From assembly GCA_041389725.1 (NCBI GenBank), contig JAWKRG010000006.1, positions 607,390-671,389 on the forward strand: a stretch of 64,000 nt of DNA, given 5' to 3'. The position numbers were made by a program, and so were the translations under genes. The notes under the pieces were generated by a model, which did no database searches, had not been told where the DNA came from, and saw only the letters and a list, made by a program, of their open reading frames with translations. This DNA is from Polyangiaceae bacterium (lineage in GTDB: Bacteria; Myxococcota_A; Polyangia; Polyangiales; Polyangiaceae). Below, one piece after another: positions 26,284 to 36,224 of this stretch (within the stretch, counting starts at the first letter, position 1; every line of letters starts with the position of its first letter).

Positions 26284-28821
26284 GTGACGGTGGTGCCGCT
26301 ACCCATTGATGAACACCTGCCCCAGGTCGTCGAGACGCTGAAGCAGCACGGAGCGCTGGTGCTCAGCGCGGAACCCGGTGCCGGCAAAACCACTCGCGTG
26401 CCAGCCGCGCTTTTGGCCCATGTTCCCGGGCAGGTCTGGGTCAGCGAGCCGCGGCGTGTCGCGGCTCGACTCGCGGCGCGACGCGTGGCGGAAGAGCAGG
26501 AGCAGGCCCTCGGTCAGGGCGTCGGCTATCGCGTCCGCTTCGAAGACGTCACCAGCGCTGAGACGCGGCTCTGCTACGCCACCGAGGGCGTCTTGCTGCA
26601 GCGGCTGCTGCGCGACCCGGAGCTAAACGGCGTGAGCGCCGTGGTCTTGGACGAGCTGCACGAACGCAGCTTGAACACGGACCTGTGCCTTTCCCTGGTC
26701 GAGCGCATGCGGCGGACGCAGCGAAAAGATCTCTGGCTGGTGGTGATGAGCGCCACGCTGGAGTCCGAACGAGTCGCGGAGTTCCTGGACTGCCCTCGCA
26801 TCGCTGCCAAGGGTCGAAGCTTTCCCCTGACCATCGAATACCAGACGGCTCCCGATGAACGTCCCTTGGAAAAGCAGGTCAGCAGCGCCGTGCGCCAACT
26901 CGTCCTCGAGGCCGATGCGGGCGACGTGCTCGTGTTCGTGCCGGGCGCGCGCGAAATCCGCAATTGCCTGTCGACCCTGAGCCGGCTTGCCGAAGAAGCG
27001 GATCTGACGCTGCTCGGGTTGCACGGTGACCTGCCCCTCGACGAACAAGCGAAGGCGCTGGGCCCCGCGCACAAGCGCAAGGTGGTGGTCGCCACGAACG
27101 TGGCCGAATCGTCCGTCACCGTGCCCGGGGTGACTGCCGTAGTGGACTCGGGCCTCGCGCGTCGCGTCACGGTCAGTCCCTGGTCGGGCTTGGGTCGCCT
27201 GTCCACCGTCGAGATCTCTCGTGCGTCGGCGGATCAGCGAGCTGGACGCGCGGGGCGTGTGCGCGCCGGGCGCGCATTGCGCCTCTACTCCCAGGGCAGC
27301 TATGCACGGCGACCCGCTCACGACCTGCCAGAAATCGCGCGGGCCGATCTTGCGGAGCTGTTGCTGCAGCTGCTCGCAGCGGGGCTTGCGGCGCCGGGAC
27401 AGCTCGCGTGGCTCACGCCAGCCCCGGAAGCAAGCCTTCGAGCGGCCGAGCAGCTGTTGACCCTGCTCGGAGCCGTCGGCGCGCAGGGAGAGCTGTCTGC
27501 CCTCGGTCGGCGCATGGAGAAGCTCTCGCTCCACCCACGGCTCGCTCGCCTCATCGTCGCGGGGGAGGACTACGGCGCCCACCGTAGCGCGTGCATGGCC
27601 GCCGCCCTACTGTCGGAACGCGACATCCGCCGAACGGCACGCGCGCGCCTCGGCGCTGGTGGCAGTCGCGACGTGCGGCGGGGCCCCTCGGACGTGCTCG
27701 AGCTGATGGATTGCTTCGACGAAGCGAGGGCTTCTCGCTTCTCGGCCCACACGTTGACCGCCCTGGAGTTGGATCGAGGTGCCGTGCACGCGGTCGAGCG
27801 TGCCTTTCGCCAGCTGGCAGGACGACACCAGGATGACCCGATGTCGACCGAGGAAACCGACACGGCGCTACAACGCGCTCTGCTGTCAGCGTACCCGGAT
27901 CGGCTCGCGCGGCGAAAACGGCCCGGGGGCGCCGAACTGATCCTCACCAACGGCCGCCGCGCCGATCTGGCCGAGAGCAGCGTGGTCAAGGACGCGCAGC
28001 TTCTCGTCGCCGTGGACGCGGACGAGGGCAATCAAGGACGCGGCCTGGTGCGCCTGGCAAGCGCAGTGGAAGCCGAGTGGCTGCTCGATGGCTTCGACGG
28101 CTTGCTCACTGAGTTCGATGGCCTGGAGTACAACGAAGCGCAGCGACGGGTCGAACGCGTCACGCGGCTGAGCATCGGCTCCGTCGTGCTCGACGAACAC
28201 CGCAGCAAGGCGGCTCCTTCAAGTGAAGCCAGCGCGCTGTTGGCGACTGCCTTGGCGACCCGCTTGGCCAAGAGTCCCGAGTCGGAAGCAAGCTGGCAAC
28301 GGCTGTTGGCTCGCCTTTCGCTCCTGACCGAGGCCATGCCCGATCAGCCCGTACCCAAGGCTGACGAGGCACTGCGCAGCCGACTCCTGCGGGAGGCGTG
28401 TTCTGGTGCGGTGAGCCTCGATGAACTCGGCGAGTTCGACCCAGCGCAGGCTGCGCTGGGTCTGTTGGAAGCCGAGACGGTCGCACGCCTGCAGCGCTTC
28501 GCGCCGGAGCGACTGACGCTGGCCTCGGGGCGAAGCCTCGAAATCCAGTACGTTCTCGGGCAGCCGCCCTTCGCCGCCTCGCGCCTTCAGGATTTCTTCG
28601 GCATGAGCAAGACGCCGAGCGTCGCAGACGGCCGCGTGCCCATCACGCTGCATCTGCTTGCGCCCAATCGTCGCGCCGTTCAGGTCACGAGTGACTTGCT
28701 CGGCTTCTGGCAGCGACACTATCCAACCCTGCGCAAGACCCTGATGCGACGCTATCCCAAGCACGCCTGGCCCGAAGACGGCCTGACCGCCTCCCCCCCG
28801 CCCCCCGGCCGCCTGCGCTGA
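26284..28821 (+). CDS. hrpB: DEAH-box ATP-dependent helicase HrpB
   Basis: This 845-residue helicase has Walker A GAGKTTRVPAALL, motif Ia EPRRVAARLAARRVA, DELHERSLNTDL (a DEAH variant), SATLES, and the second RecA domain with QRAGRAGRVRAGRALRLYS. The HrpB-specific C-terminal region follows (VLGQPPFAASRLQDFFGM, VPITLHLLAPNRRAVQVTSDLLGFW, RYPKHAWPEDGL). The length fits HrpB (about 800-850). The GTG at 26284 is taken as start; the residues before the helicase fold are few. HrpB is a DEAH/RHA helicase whose physiological RNA substrate is not well defined. It converges on mutS with a hairpin-bearing 86-base spacer. Confidence 0.95.
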   Translation: MTVVPLPIDEHLPQVVETLKQHGALVLSAEPGAGKTTRVPAALLAHVPGQVWVSEPRRVAARLAARRVAEEQEQALGQGVGYRVRFEDVTSAETRLCYATEGVLLQRLLRDPELNGVSAVVLDELHERSLNTDLCLSLVERMRRTQRKDLWLVVMSATLESERVAEFLDCPRIAAKGRSFPLTIEYQTAPDERPLEKQVSSAVRQLVLEADAGDVLVFVPGAREIRNCLSTLSRLAEEADLTLLGLHGDLPLDEQAKALGPAHKRKVVVATNVAESSVTVPGVTAVVDSGLARRVTVSPWSGLGRLSTVEISRASADQRAGRAGRVRAGRALRLYSQGSYARRPAHDLPEIARADLAELLLQLLAAGLAAPGQLAWLTPAPEASLRAAEQLLTLLGAVGAQGELSALGRRMEKLSLHPRLARLIVAGEDYGAHRSACMAAALLSERDIRRTARARLGAGGSRDVRRGPSDVLELMDCFDEARASRFSAHTLTALELDRGAVHAVERAFRQLAGRHQDDPMSTEETDTALQRALLSAYPDRLARRKRPGGAELILTNGRRADLAESSVVKDAQLLVAVDADEGNQGRGLVRLASAVEAEWLLDGFDGLLTEFDGLEYNEAQRRVERVTRLSIGSVVLDEHRSKAAPSSEASALLATALATRLAKSPESEASWQRLLARLSLLTEAMPDQPVPKADEALRSRLLREACSGAVSLDELGEFDPAQAALGLLEAETVARLQRFAPERLTLASGRSLEIQYVLGQPPFAASRLQDFFGMSKTPSVADGRVPITLHLLAPNRRAVQVTSDLLGFWQRHYPTLRKTLMRRYPKHAWPEDGLTASPPPPGRLR

Positions 28822-28828
28822 CCCCCGC

Positions 28829-28857
28829 CTTCCGTTCTTCCGAACTTCCTGTGCCCT
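28829..28857. repeat. Dispersed intergenic repeat, copy 1
   Basis: These 29 bases are identical to 52498-52526. The unit is rich in TTCC and reads on from CTTCCGTTCTTCCGAAC. This copy lies 7 bases after the hrpB stop in the convergent hrpB-mutS spacer. Confidence 0.85.
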
Positions 28858-28877
28858 GTCCTCTTCGTCTTGATCGA

Positions 28878-28894
28878 GCAAGCGCTTCGCTTGC
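28878..28894. terminator. Hairpin in the convergent hrpB-mutS spacer
   Basis: GCAAGCG (28878-28884) and CGCTTGC (28888-28894) form a perfect 7-bp stem with a 3-base CTT loop. It lies between the converging hrpB and mutS stops and is well placed as a bidirectional terminator. Confidence 0.6.
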
Positions 28895-28907
28895 GGGGCG
28901 GGCGCGT

Positions 28908-31517
28908 TCAGTCGTCGTCGAGGAGTTGGGCGAGGCGGGCGAGGAGGTTCAGGGCGTCGAGGGGCGTCATGCGTTGGACGTCCACCGCGCGCAGGCTCTC
29001 GAGCACCTCGCGTTCGCTCCCGCTCTCCCTCGCCGCGGGACGGAACAGGTCGAGTTGCCCACCGTCTTTCGTCTTGCCGCCGAACGCAGCTTTTCCCCCC
29101 GGCTCTCCCCCGGCCTCGAGGCTGGAAAGCAAAGCCTGCGCGCGAGCAAGGACCCCCGCGGGTAGGCCCGCGAGCTTCGCAACGGCGATACCGTAGCTAC
29201 GACTCGCCGCCCCGGGCACGAGCCGATGCAGGAGCACGATGTCGTCCCCGACTTCGCGCGCGCTCACGCTGTAGTTGGCGCAGTGATCGCTCTTTTCCAC
29301 GAAGTGCGTGAGCTCGTGATAGTGCGTAGCGAACAGCGCGCGGCAGCCGATGGCGCCGTCCAGGTGCTCCGCCACGGCCCAGGCGATCGCCAGACCGTCG
29401 AAGGTGCTGGTGCCGCGCCCGATCTCGTCGAGGATCACCAGGGAACGCCGAGTCGCGGTGCGAAGGATCTCGCTCGTCTCGCGCATCTCGACCATGAACG
29501 TGCTCTCGCCACGAGCCACGTCGTCGCTCGCGCCTACCCGGGACAGCACGCGGTCGACGACGCCGACCCGCGCCGACTTCGCCGGCACGAAGCTGCCAAG
29601 CTGCGCCAAGATCGCCGTCAGCGCCACCTGACGCAGGAGCGTGCTCTTTCCGGCCATGTTCGGACCGGTGATGAGCCAAAATCGCTCGCCGCCTACGTCG
29701 AGGTGCACGTCGTTGGGCACGAAGCGGCCCAGTGCTGCCAGGCGCTCCACCACGGGGTGGCGCCCTTCGACGATGTCGATGCACTCGCCATCATCGACGT
29801 CGGGTCGGCAGTAGTCGAAACGGTGTGCGACCTCCGCCAGCGCCACGGCCACGTCGAGCCGCGCGATCCGTGCCGAGAGTCGCGTAATGCGCTCCGCCGC
29901 GGCGGCCACCTGCGTCACCAACTCAGCCAGCAATTCGAGCTCGCGCTCCCGCTGCTCGTCTTCGGCATGCTGCACTGCCTCGGAGAGCTCGTCGAGTTCG
30001 GGCAGGGTGTAGCGTTCGCCCGCAGCGACCGTCTGTTTGCGACGGAATCCCTCGGGCACTTTGGCCGCTTGGCTCTTGGCCACTTCCACGTACCAACCGA
30101 ACACCCGCGTGTAGCGCACGCGAAGCTTGGGAATGTCGAGCTCCGCCCGCAGGCGCGCCTCGAGCTCGACCATCGCGCCCGCGCCTTTCTGCGCCAGCTC
30201 CGCATGGCGATCCAGGGCTGCATCGTAGCCTCGCTGAAAGACGTGCCCTTCCTTGGGCTGAGTCGGGGGTCGCTCCACGAGTGCGCCCGCCAGCGTGGCT
30301 AGCACGTCACTCACGACGTCCGGCGCTTCCCCAGCAATACCCAAAGTGTCGGCCATGGCGGGGTCGCACTCGGCGAGCAGCAACTGGATCAAAGCGCCCG
30401 CGGCCGACAGCCCATCGCGCAAGAGTCCGAGATCCCGGGGCGTCGCTTCGGACAGCACAGCGCGTCGCGCCACGCGCTCGATGTCCGTCACCTTGGACAG
30501 CTCGGCCTTTGCGCGCTCGCGCAACCGTGAGTGGACGACGAAGAGCTCCACTGCATCCAGGCGCCGCCGGATCCGTGTCACATCCGTCAACGGGGCGAGC
30601 AGGCGACGACGCAGCAAGCGCCCGCCCGCAGAGGTCACGGTGCTGTCCAAGGTGGCGAGCAGCGAGGTATCGCGACCGCCCCCCGCGGCTTCGGTCAGCT
30701 CCAAGTGCCGCTGAGCCGTCACGTTCAGGGACATCGCCGCACTGGGCTCCCAGCGCGCGATGCGCTTCACGTGCAGCGCGTGGCCGGGAGTGCACGCTTT
30801 TGCGAAGCGCAAGGCGCGCGCAGCGGCGCGCAAGGCCGGCGCGGGAAGCGTCGTGTCCACGCTGGCCAAAGCGTCGAGGGCCGTCTCGGCGGCTTGGGCG
30901 CTCAGGGCCTCGTCGTCGCGCAAGGCGGCACGAGGCATCAGACTGCTCAGGGTGGCGCGCGTCGACTGCCGGGCGTCGTCGTCATCGAAGCCAAGCAGTA
31001 CTTCGCGCGGCGCGGCGCGCATCAGTTCGCCCAGGCTCGCCGACAAGTCCGCCAGAGCGGTTGCCAAGAGTTCGCCCGTGGACAGGTCGAAGAGCGCTAC
31101 CCCCAGCCCGGCTTCCGAACTGTCCAAGCTCGCGAGCCAATTGTTGCTCTTGGCGTCGAGATGCCCCGTGTCCGTCAGCAGTCCCGGGGTGAGCACGCGC
31201 ACGACCTCGCGCGGCACGATGCCTTTGACCTTGGACGGGTCCGCCATCTGTTCGCAGATCGCGACTTTGTGACCCAGCTCGAGCAGGCGCGCCAGATACT
31301 GGTGCGCAGCATGGTGAGGCACACCGGCCATCGGGATCTCGTCGGGCTTGCCGCGATTGCGACTGGTCAACGTGAGGTCCAGCAGCTGCGAGACCAGCAC
31401 CGCGTCTTCCCCGAACATCTCGTAGAAGTCCCCGAGGCGAAAGAACACGATCGCGTCGGGGAATGCCTGCTTCGCGCGGGCATGCTGCTGCATGACTGGG
31501 GTGCGCGGCCCAGCCAT
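28908..31517 (-). CDS. mutS: DNA mismatch repair protein MutS
   Basis: This 869-residue protein starts MAGPRTPVMQQHARAKQAFPD and contains the mismatch-wedge motif FFRLGDFYEMFGEDA (Phe-x-Glu). Connector, core and clamp domains lead to the ATPase with GPNMAGKSTLLRQ (Walker A), SRVGASDDVARGESTFMVEM, LVILDEIGRGTSTFDGLAIAW (Walker B) and LFATHYHEL. The C-terminal helix-turn-helix dimer region is LDALNLLARLAQLLDDD. The start is set by homology; a longer in-frame extension reads into the upstream gene. MutS recognises mismatches and recruits MutL, which is not in the window. The start codon is only 2 bases from the upstream lipoprotein stop, with TGAGG as ribosome site. Confidence 0.97.
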   Translation of the reverse strand: MAGPRTPVMQQHARAKQAFPDAIVFFRLGDFYEMFGEDAVLVSQLLDLTLTSRNRGKPDEIPMAGVPHHAAHQYLARLLELGHKVAICEQMADPSKVKGIVPREVVRVLTPGLLTDTGHLDAKSNNWLASLDSSEAGLGVALFDLSTGELLATALADLSASLGELMRAAPREVLLGFDDDDARQSTRATLSSLMPRAALRDDEALSAQAAETALDALASVDTTLPAPALRAAARALRFAKACTPGHALHVKRIARWEPSAAMSLNVTAQRHLELTEAAGGGRDTSLLATLDSTVTSAGGRLLRRRLLAPLTDVTRIRRRLDAVELFVVHSRLRERAKAELSKVTDIERVARRAVLSEATPRDLGLLRDGLSAAGALIQLLLAECDPAMADTLGIAGEAPDVVSDVLATLAGALVERPPTQPKEGHVFQRGYDAALDRHAELAQKGAGAMVELEARLRAELDIPKLRVRYTRVFGWYVEVAKSQAAKVPEGFRRKQTVAAGERYTLPELDELSEAVQHAEDEQRERELELLAELVTQVAAAAERITRLSARIARLDVAVALAEVAHRFDYCRPDVDDGECIDIVEGRHPVVERLAALGRFVPNDVHLDVGGERFWLITGPNMAGKSTLLRQVALTAILAQLGSFVPAKSARVGVVDRVLSRVGASDDVARGESTFMVEMRETSEILRTATRRSLVILDEIGRGTSTFDGLAIAWAVAEHLDGAIGCRALFATHYHELTHFVEKSDHCANYSVSAREVGDDIVLLHRLVPGAASRSYGIAVAKLAGLPAGVLARAQALLSSLEAGGEPGGKAAFGGKTKDGGQLDLFRPAARESGSEREVLESLRAVDVQRMTPLDALNLLARLAQLLDDD

Positions 31518-31519
31518 CC

Positions 31520-34462
31520 TCAGAAGAACAGGCGGGAGATGCCGACGGTGTCCAGGCTGACCAGCACCAGCCCTTCCGCCGCGCCATCCACCAGTGCCAA
31601 CTGTCCAAGCTGAGGCACGAATCCCATACTCTGGGGCGCGACCGCCGCCGTCTGCGCAGCCAAGTTGGCCGTCAAAGGCGCAAACCCTCCCGTGACCTGG
31701 AAGGAGAACGCCATGTCGCGCACGGAGGCCGAATTGCCGCGATAGATCGCGAAGCGGTACATCAAGTTCTCGAAGACGCACTCCGAGCCGGCGCTACCGG
31801 GACTCAGCGCGGACTCACTGTTCACCACACAGGCCACGTCTTCTTTCGCCGCGTGCCCGATGGCGCAGTCGGTGCCGGTGCAGGTGGACGACACCTCGAG
31901 GATCCGGCTACGCAACAGCGATCGCCGTGGATTGCAGTCGCGAATGCAGCGCAGGTCACCGTCGGCGATCACGTTGTGACGAAAGCCAGAGTTGGCGCCC
32001 TTGAGAATCCACTGCTTGCCTGCCCGCACCTTGTAGCGCAACGCGGCACCACCGAAGCAACACGCCAACCGCTCCAATATGTCTTGGCGCTTGGATGCGG
32101 AGACGCCGCGCGGGGTCAGCATCAGGGAGTTTTGCCGTGCCTCGGTGATGGTGAAGTCGCGCCGGGTCGAGGGTGTGTCGGCGGTGCCAAAGAAGGTACG
32201 ACAACCCAAAAAGGCTGCCTTGCCCGTGGCGCCGCCGCAGCTCTTGCCTGCGCCGTCAACCCAGTAGCGATCGTCCTCGCTCCGCAGCGAGCTGGTGACC
32301 TGCACGTAGTCCCCGTGGCGCGCGGCGTAGCCGTCGAGCTTGCTGTCGGCGACGCCAAGCCCCGTGGCGACCTCGCGAGCCAACGCGGAGTCTTCGACAC
32401 CGCGATCGCAGAAGGCGCCGTCGGCATCGCTCAGCACCGCGCTAGTGAGGCTAGCGTCGATCTGCACGAAGCCTGCTGGGCGCTCCGCGGTGAGGGCGCC
32501 CTCGTACTCCACCACGACGTCCTCTTCGCCGAAGGCGCGCGGCTGACGGCGCATCAAGCCCAAGGACAGGCGCTCTGCAGTCTTTGGGTCGATGACCAAG
32601 GCGGTAGACGAGTTGCTGGAATCGCGCACGTAGCGGTTGGTGCCGACGAACACCTCGGCCGGATCTGCGCCGCCTCCGGGGCCCGCGAAGTCCACCGCGA
32701 GCATGCGCGGATGCTGGCGCCCCTCGTCGCTCTGGTCCGTGGGCAAGTTGCCGCCCTCGGCAGCGCGAAGCCGCGGGAAGCTGCGTAGCGCGGGCGCGCG
32801 GGTGCCGAACTCCGCGCCGGCGATCACGAAGTTCCCGCTTCGTGCCCGGTGCGGCATCACTACCCGGCAAGAGGCTTCGGCCGAAACCGTGGCGCGACCT
32901 TCCTCGGTTTTGTCGAGGGTGAAGAACTCGGGGCCGCCGACATCCCCGGAGCAGCCGCGGAAGTCCTCTTCCGTCGAGGCGTTGGCAAAGATGGGCCGAC
33001 GGCAGGCCGCATCCCAGTCCTCCACGTCCACCACGGCCACTTGGCCACTGGCCAGCGCGATGAAACCGAAGACGCCCCGCAACTGGCGAGGGCGCGCCCC
33101 GCGGGTGTAGTCGAGAGACGTACGGTACTTCGCTGCCGGGGTGGTCGTGTCCAAGTCGGGATCGGGGTCGCACAAGGTGCCCACGGTGCCCACCCCGGTC
33201 TGTGGGTCCGTTTGCGGTGCATCTCGCAGGGCGAAAGCGATGTCGCGAGCGGGGGACGAGAACGAGATCCGATCCGCGGGCTCGAAGGGCAGAAGCGGCG
33301 TTCCCTCGCGCACGATGGGCGTGCGGTTGGCGCTGCCTGGCGTCACGTCGAACACCATCACGCTGCCTTCCAGCTCGTCGATCGAATAGAGGAATCGATT
33401 GCCAGCGCGCGTAGCAGGACTGACCGCCACCTTGCGCGTGGTCACGACACGCCCCTTCGACTCGAAGGACACTGGCAGCAGCGGCGGCAACTCCGCGATG
33501 GCACAGGGGTCCTGGACGTCCAGCTCGTGCACGACCGGCGCGCCCTGGTCCGCCACGTACAACCGCGCGTCGACCGCGGCGAAACCCGACGGCCTGGGCA
33601 GGAAGCCATCGGGTCGCGGGCCGTGATTCAAACTCGGGGGCACGCAACCGGGCGCCTGTAGGTCGGCCGGGATCGGCTGGCTGATCTCGCCGGGCGGCAA
33701 CGCCACGCTGAGCGGGACGAAGCGCTCCACCAGACACGGACCGAAAGACCCGGGCTCGCGGTCGAGCAACTCCTGCGCATCGATGACGGCGAACCCACCC
33801 AGCTCCGGCATCTCCACCAAGAGCTTACGACGCCCCGGCTGCACGGACTCGAGCGCCAAATCCGCGGGACAGATCTCACGCGTCGCAGCGAGCGCCGACC
33901 CCGGGGTCGCGGCCTCGTCGGACGGACTCGCGTCGCAGGAAGCGCGAATGCGCCCCTGGTCGTCGGCGGGATCGATCAGCACATGCATCTGCCCGGGCGC
34001 CGACGGCAGCGAGCACGCGGGCCAGTTCGTCAGATCCCGTGCTGGCCGACGCAAGCAGCTGGAGGGCAGCGCCACGATGCCCTCGTGATTGATCGCCGTG
34101 ACCCCCACGAAGCTGGCGACGCCGCCAGGAGTCGTCACGATGTCCCCGGGGTTTTCCCCCACTGGGATGAAGTTGAACCCTGGCGTGCTCGGGTCGTAGT
34201 CGACGACGCTACCCGCGGACAGATCGACCACGGCGACTTCGCCGCGGAGGGTCTGCGTGACCAGCGCGAGCATGCGCCGGTCCCCTTCGAAGTCAGGACA
34301 GTCGTCGATGTGCGAGCCTTTTCCGTCGGGGCTCACGCAGGCGAAGGACACTTCGCCGCTGCGCTCGAGGGAACGCAAGGGGAGCGATACGGGTGTCTCG
34401 GTGCAGCCGAGGCCGAACAAGGCGAGGGCGGTCCCCAGCGCGACCAACTCGAAGCGGATCAT
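31520..34462 (-). CDS. Large surface-type lipoprotein, beta-propeller-like
   Basis: The 980-residue product has a lipoprotein signal peptide (LALFGLGC, Cys20). Strand-turn repeats such as GEVAVVDLSAGSVVDYDP, FAAVDARLYVADQGAPVVHELDV, RFLYSIDELEGSVMVFDV and FGFIALASGQVAVVDVEDWDAA resemble YVTN/NHL-type propeller blades. Many Cys residues lie in the C-terminal third (CCFGGA, CIRDCNP, CTGTDC), consistent with disulfides in an exported protein. No enzyme motif is recognisable. It overlaps the preceding lipoprotein stop by ATGA and is followed 2 bases later by mutS, so three genes share one transcript. Confidence 0.72.
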   Translation of the reverse strand: MIRFELVALGTALALFGLGCTETPVSLPLRSLERSGEVSFACVSPDGKGSHIDDCPDFEGDRRMLALVTQTLRGEVAVVDLSAGSVVDYDPSTPGFNFIPVGENPGDIVTTPGGVASFVGVTAINHEGIVALPSSCLRRPARDLTNWPACSLPSAPGQMHVLIDPADDQGRIRASCDASPSDEAATPGSALAATREICPADLALESVQPGRRKLLVEMPELGGFAVIDAQELLDREPGSFGPCLVERFVPLSVALPPGEISQPIPADLQAPGCVPPSLNHGPRPDGFLPRPSGFAAVDARLYVADQGAPVVHELDVQDPCAIAELPPLLPVSFESKGRVVTTRKVAVSPATRAGNRFLYSIDELEGSVMVFDVTPGSANRTPIVREGTPLLPFEPADRISFSSPARDIAFALRDAPQTDPQTGVGTVGTLCDPDPDLDTTTPAAKYRTSLDYTRGARPRQLRGVFGFIALASGQVAVVDVEDWDAACRRPIFANASTEEDFRGCSGDVGGPEFFTLDKTEEGRATVSAEASCRVVMPHRARSGNFVIAGAEFGTRAPALRSFPRLRAAEGGNLPTDQSDEGRQHPRMLAVDFAGPGGGADPAEVFVGTNRYVRDSSNSSTALVIDPKTAERLSLGLMRRQPRAFGEEDVVVEYEGALTAERPAGFVQIDASLTSAVLSDADGAFCDRGVEDSALAREVATGLGVADSKLDGYAARHGDYVQVTSSLRSEDDRYWVDGAGKSCGGATGKAAFLGCRTFFGTADTPSTRRDFTITEARQNSLMLTPRGVSASKRQDILERLACCFGGAALRYKVRAGKQWILKGANSGFRHNVIADGDLRCIRDCNPRRSLLRSRILEVSSTCTGTDCAIGHAAKEDVACVVNSESALSPGSAGSECVFENLMYRFAIYRGNSASVRDMAFSFQVTGGFAPLTANLAAQTAAVAPQSMGFVPQLGQLALVDGAAEGLVLVSLDTVGISRLFF

Positions 34463-36117
34463 TTCGAAGCCCTCGGGGGCGTGGGCCGGCCCAGCGCCAG
34501 AATCATGTTTCCGTAGGTGTGACTGCGTTGATCCAAGTCGATCACGCCCACGAAAGAATCGGTGAAGTGCCCGACGTAGGCGAGGGCATGCGCGTCAGTA
34601 CCGTCGACGCGCGTGTCGACGGCGAAGGCGTGCGGCCCGCGACCGGTTTCGATCCACTTTTCCAGGCGTCGACCGTCGGGATCGTAGATGCCGATCTTGC
34701 GCGAATCGAAACAGACGACGAAGACCCGAGGCCGAACCACGCCCAGCTTGTCGATCACGTTTCCGACGACCACCCGCGAGGGTCCGAAGGGCAAGGGCAG
34801 TGTGTCGAAGAACTGAGGCAGGTCGTCACTCGAAGTGGGACTCTGATTGGGACGCGTTTGCCCAATGAGCAGACTGGAGGGGGAGCGATTGGCGACGAAC
34901 ACGCGCAGTGGCACTCCGGCGCACTGCTGCAGACAGCCGGTGCGTGGGTCCCCGGCGTCCGCGGGGCACGATGCCTCGCAGGCGTCGCGCTGGGAATGCT
35001 CGATGGCAATGCCGCGGCTATCGAAGCCCAAGGAGTTCACGGTGATTGCCGCACCGCCCGAGGGTTGGATGAAGGGACGCGGCGGCTGCGAAGCGGCGTC
35101 GTCGAAGTAGCGGATGAGTCGCACTTCCGCGGCGTCGCGAAAGGTCACGAGAAACCCTGGCTCGTAGAGCACGTTGGTCTCTTGGACGATGCGAGGCTCG
35201 GGGATGGTCGCGATACCGATGGGTCGCTGCGGCAGCCCGCCCACTGCAAACTCGAGCTTGGGTCCCACCCCGAAGCTGTTCTTGCCGTCGCCCCAGGCTT
35301 CGCCATCGTTCACGAAGAGTGACACGGCACCCTCGGTCTGGTGCGTGAGGACGAGGGCGTCACCGTCCACGGTGCCGTCGATGCCGAAAGGCTCCTGAGA
35401 AAGGCGCAAGCCGCGAGTATTCTCCTCGTCGGGGTCGTCTCCTCGTCGATGCTGATCATCGCAATCGCCGCCGCTCTGGCTCTGGCCGCACTCCAACTCG
35501 AAGGGAACGCCCTCGGGTTCGGAGTCGTCGACCACGTCGATGTAGTGAAGGGTCGAGTCGCCGCGCACGGGGATGAAAAGGCGGCCGCCAGGCCCGTCGG
35601 GACGCGAGCGGTACAAGACGTCGGTGGCAAAGGCACCAATGCCCACCGCATCCAAGAGCAGCGGAGTTCCGCCGTCGGGAGGACGTTTGGGATCCAAGAA
35701 GCCGCAGCGGCCCGGGATGAGTACCTGAGTCGCCGAAGTCGTCTCGCCGAGTCCAGCGCAGGGTTTGCCTGCGTCATCCCCGCTGCGTGCCACGCACCAG
35801 AAGCTCGGCACGCCACCGTTCTCAGGAGTTGCAGCGGTATCGCAACGCTGGGAATCCCGGCAATCGCCATCGGACGAGCAACTGACCGGAGTCAGTTCGC
35901 GCACGCGCTCCAGATCGAAGGCCTGCAAGGAGCCGCCATTGAACTGGAGATCGAAATCGCTGTTGGCGACGTAGAGCCGCGAGTTCGCCGGCGAGACCGC
36001 GATCCCCACCGGAAAGTAGATCCGCGATAGCGGCGGATCGACGCCTTCACCGGGGTCGAAGCATCCGGAGCAAGTCAGCATCAAGGCGGCTGCCGCCGTG
36101 GTGCGCATTCCAAGCAT
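34459..36117 (-). CDS. Surface-type lipoprotein, beta-propeller-like, partner of the 980-residue protein
   Basis: The 552-residue product starts MLGMRTTAAAALMLTCSGC, with the lipobox Cys at residue 19. Propeller-like blades are suggested by IYFPVGIAVSPANSRLYVANSDFD, GRLFIPVRGDSTLHYIDVV, RVFVVCFDSRKIGIYDPDG and ALAYVGHFTDSFVGVIDLD. It also has Cys-containing turns like CSSDGDCRDSQRCD, found in secreted myxobacterial proteins. A Met three codons inside (36108) is an alternative start. The stop overlaps the next lipoprotein start (ATGA), implying joint synthesis and possibly a surface complex. No function can be assigned. Confidence 0.72.
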   Translation of the reverse strand: MLGMRTTAAAALMLTCSGCFDPGEGVDPPLSRIYFPVGIAVSPANSRLYVANSDFDLQFNGGSLQAFDLERVRELTPVSCSSDGDCRDSQRCDTAATPENGGVPSFWCVARSGDDAGKPCAGLGETTSATQVLIPGRCGFLDPKRPPDGGTPLLLDAVGIGAFATDVLYRSRPDGPGGRLFIPVRGDSTLHYIDVVDDSEPEGVPFELECGQSQSGGDCDDQHRRGDDPDEENTRGLRLSQEPFGIDGTVDGDALVLTHQTEGAVSLFVNDGEAWGDGKNSFGVGPKLEFAVGGLPQRPIGIATIPEPRIVQETNVLYEPGFLVTFRDAAEVRLIRYFDDAASQPPRPFIQPSGGAAITVNSLGFDSRGIAIEHSQRDACEASCPADAGDPRTGCLQQCAGVPLRVFVANRSPSSLLIGQTRPNQSPTSSDDLPQFFDTLPLPFGPSRVVVGNVIDKLGVVRPRVFVVCFDSRKIGIYDPDGRRLEKWIETGRGPHAFAVDTRVDGTDAHALAYVGHFTDSFVGVIDLDQRSHTYGNMILALGRPTPPRASK

Positions 36118-36224
36118 GAGCGCCCGGGAGCCTAGTGATCAGCGGGTTTGGCCGCAATCACCTTCGCGGCCGAGCGCGATAGCGCCGGAGAACCGCCGCT
36201 TCAGCAGGAGAGCACCGGGGAAAA

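Noticed and set aside
32451..33737. A 428-codon minus-strand frame within the 980-residue lipoprotein gene
   Set aside because: Arg-rich shifted frame; the lipoprotein frame has a signal peptide and repeated blade-like segments.
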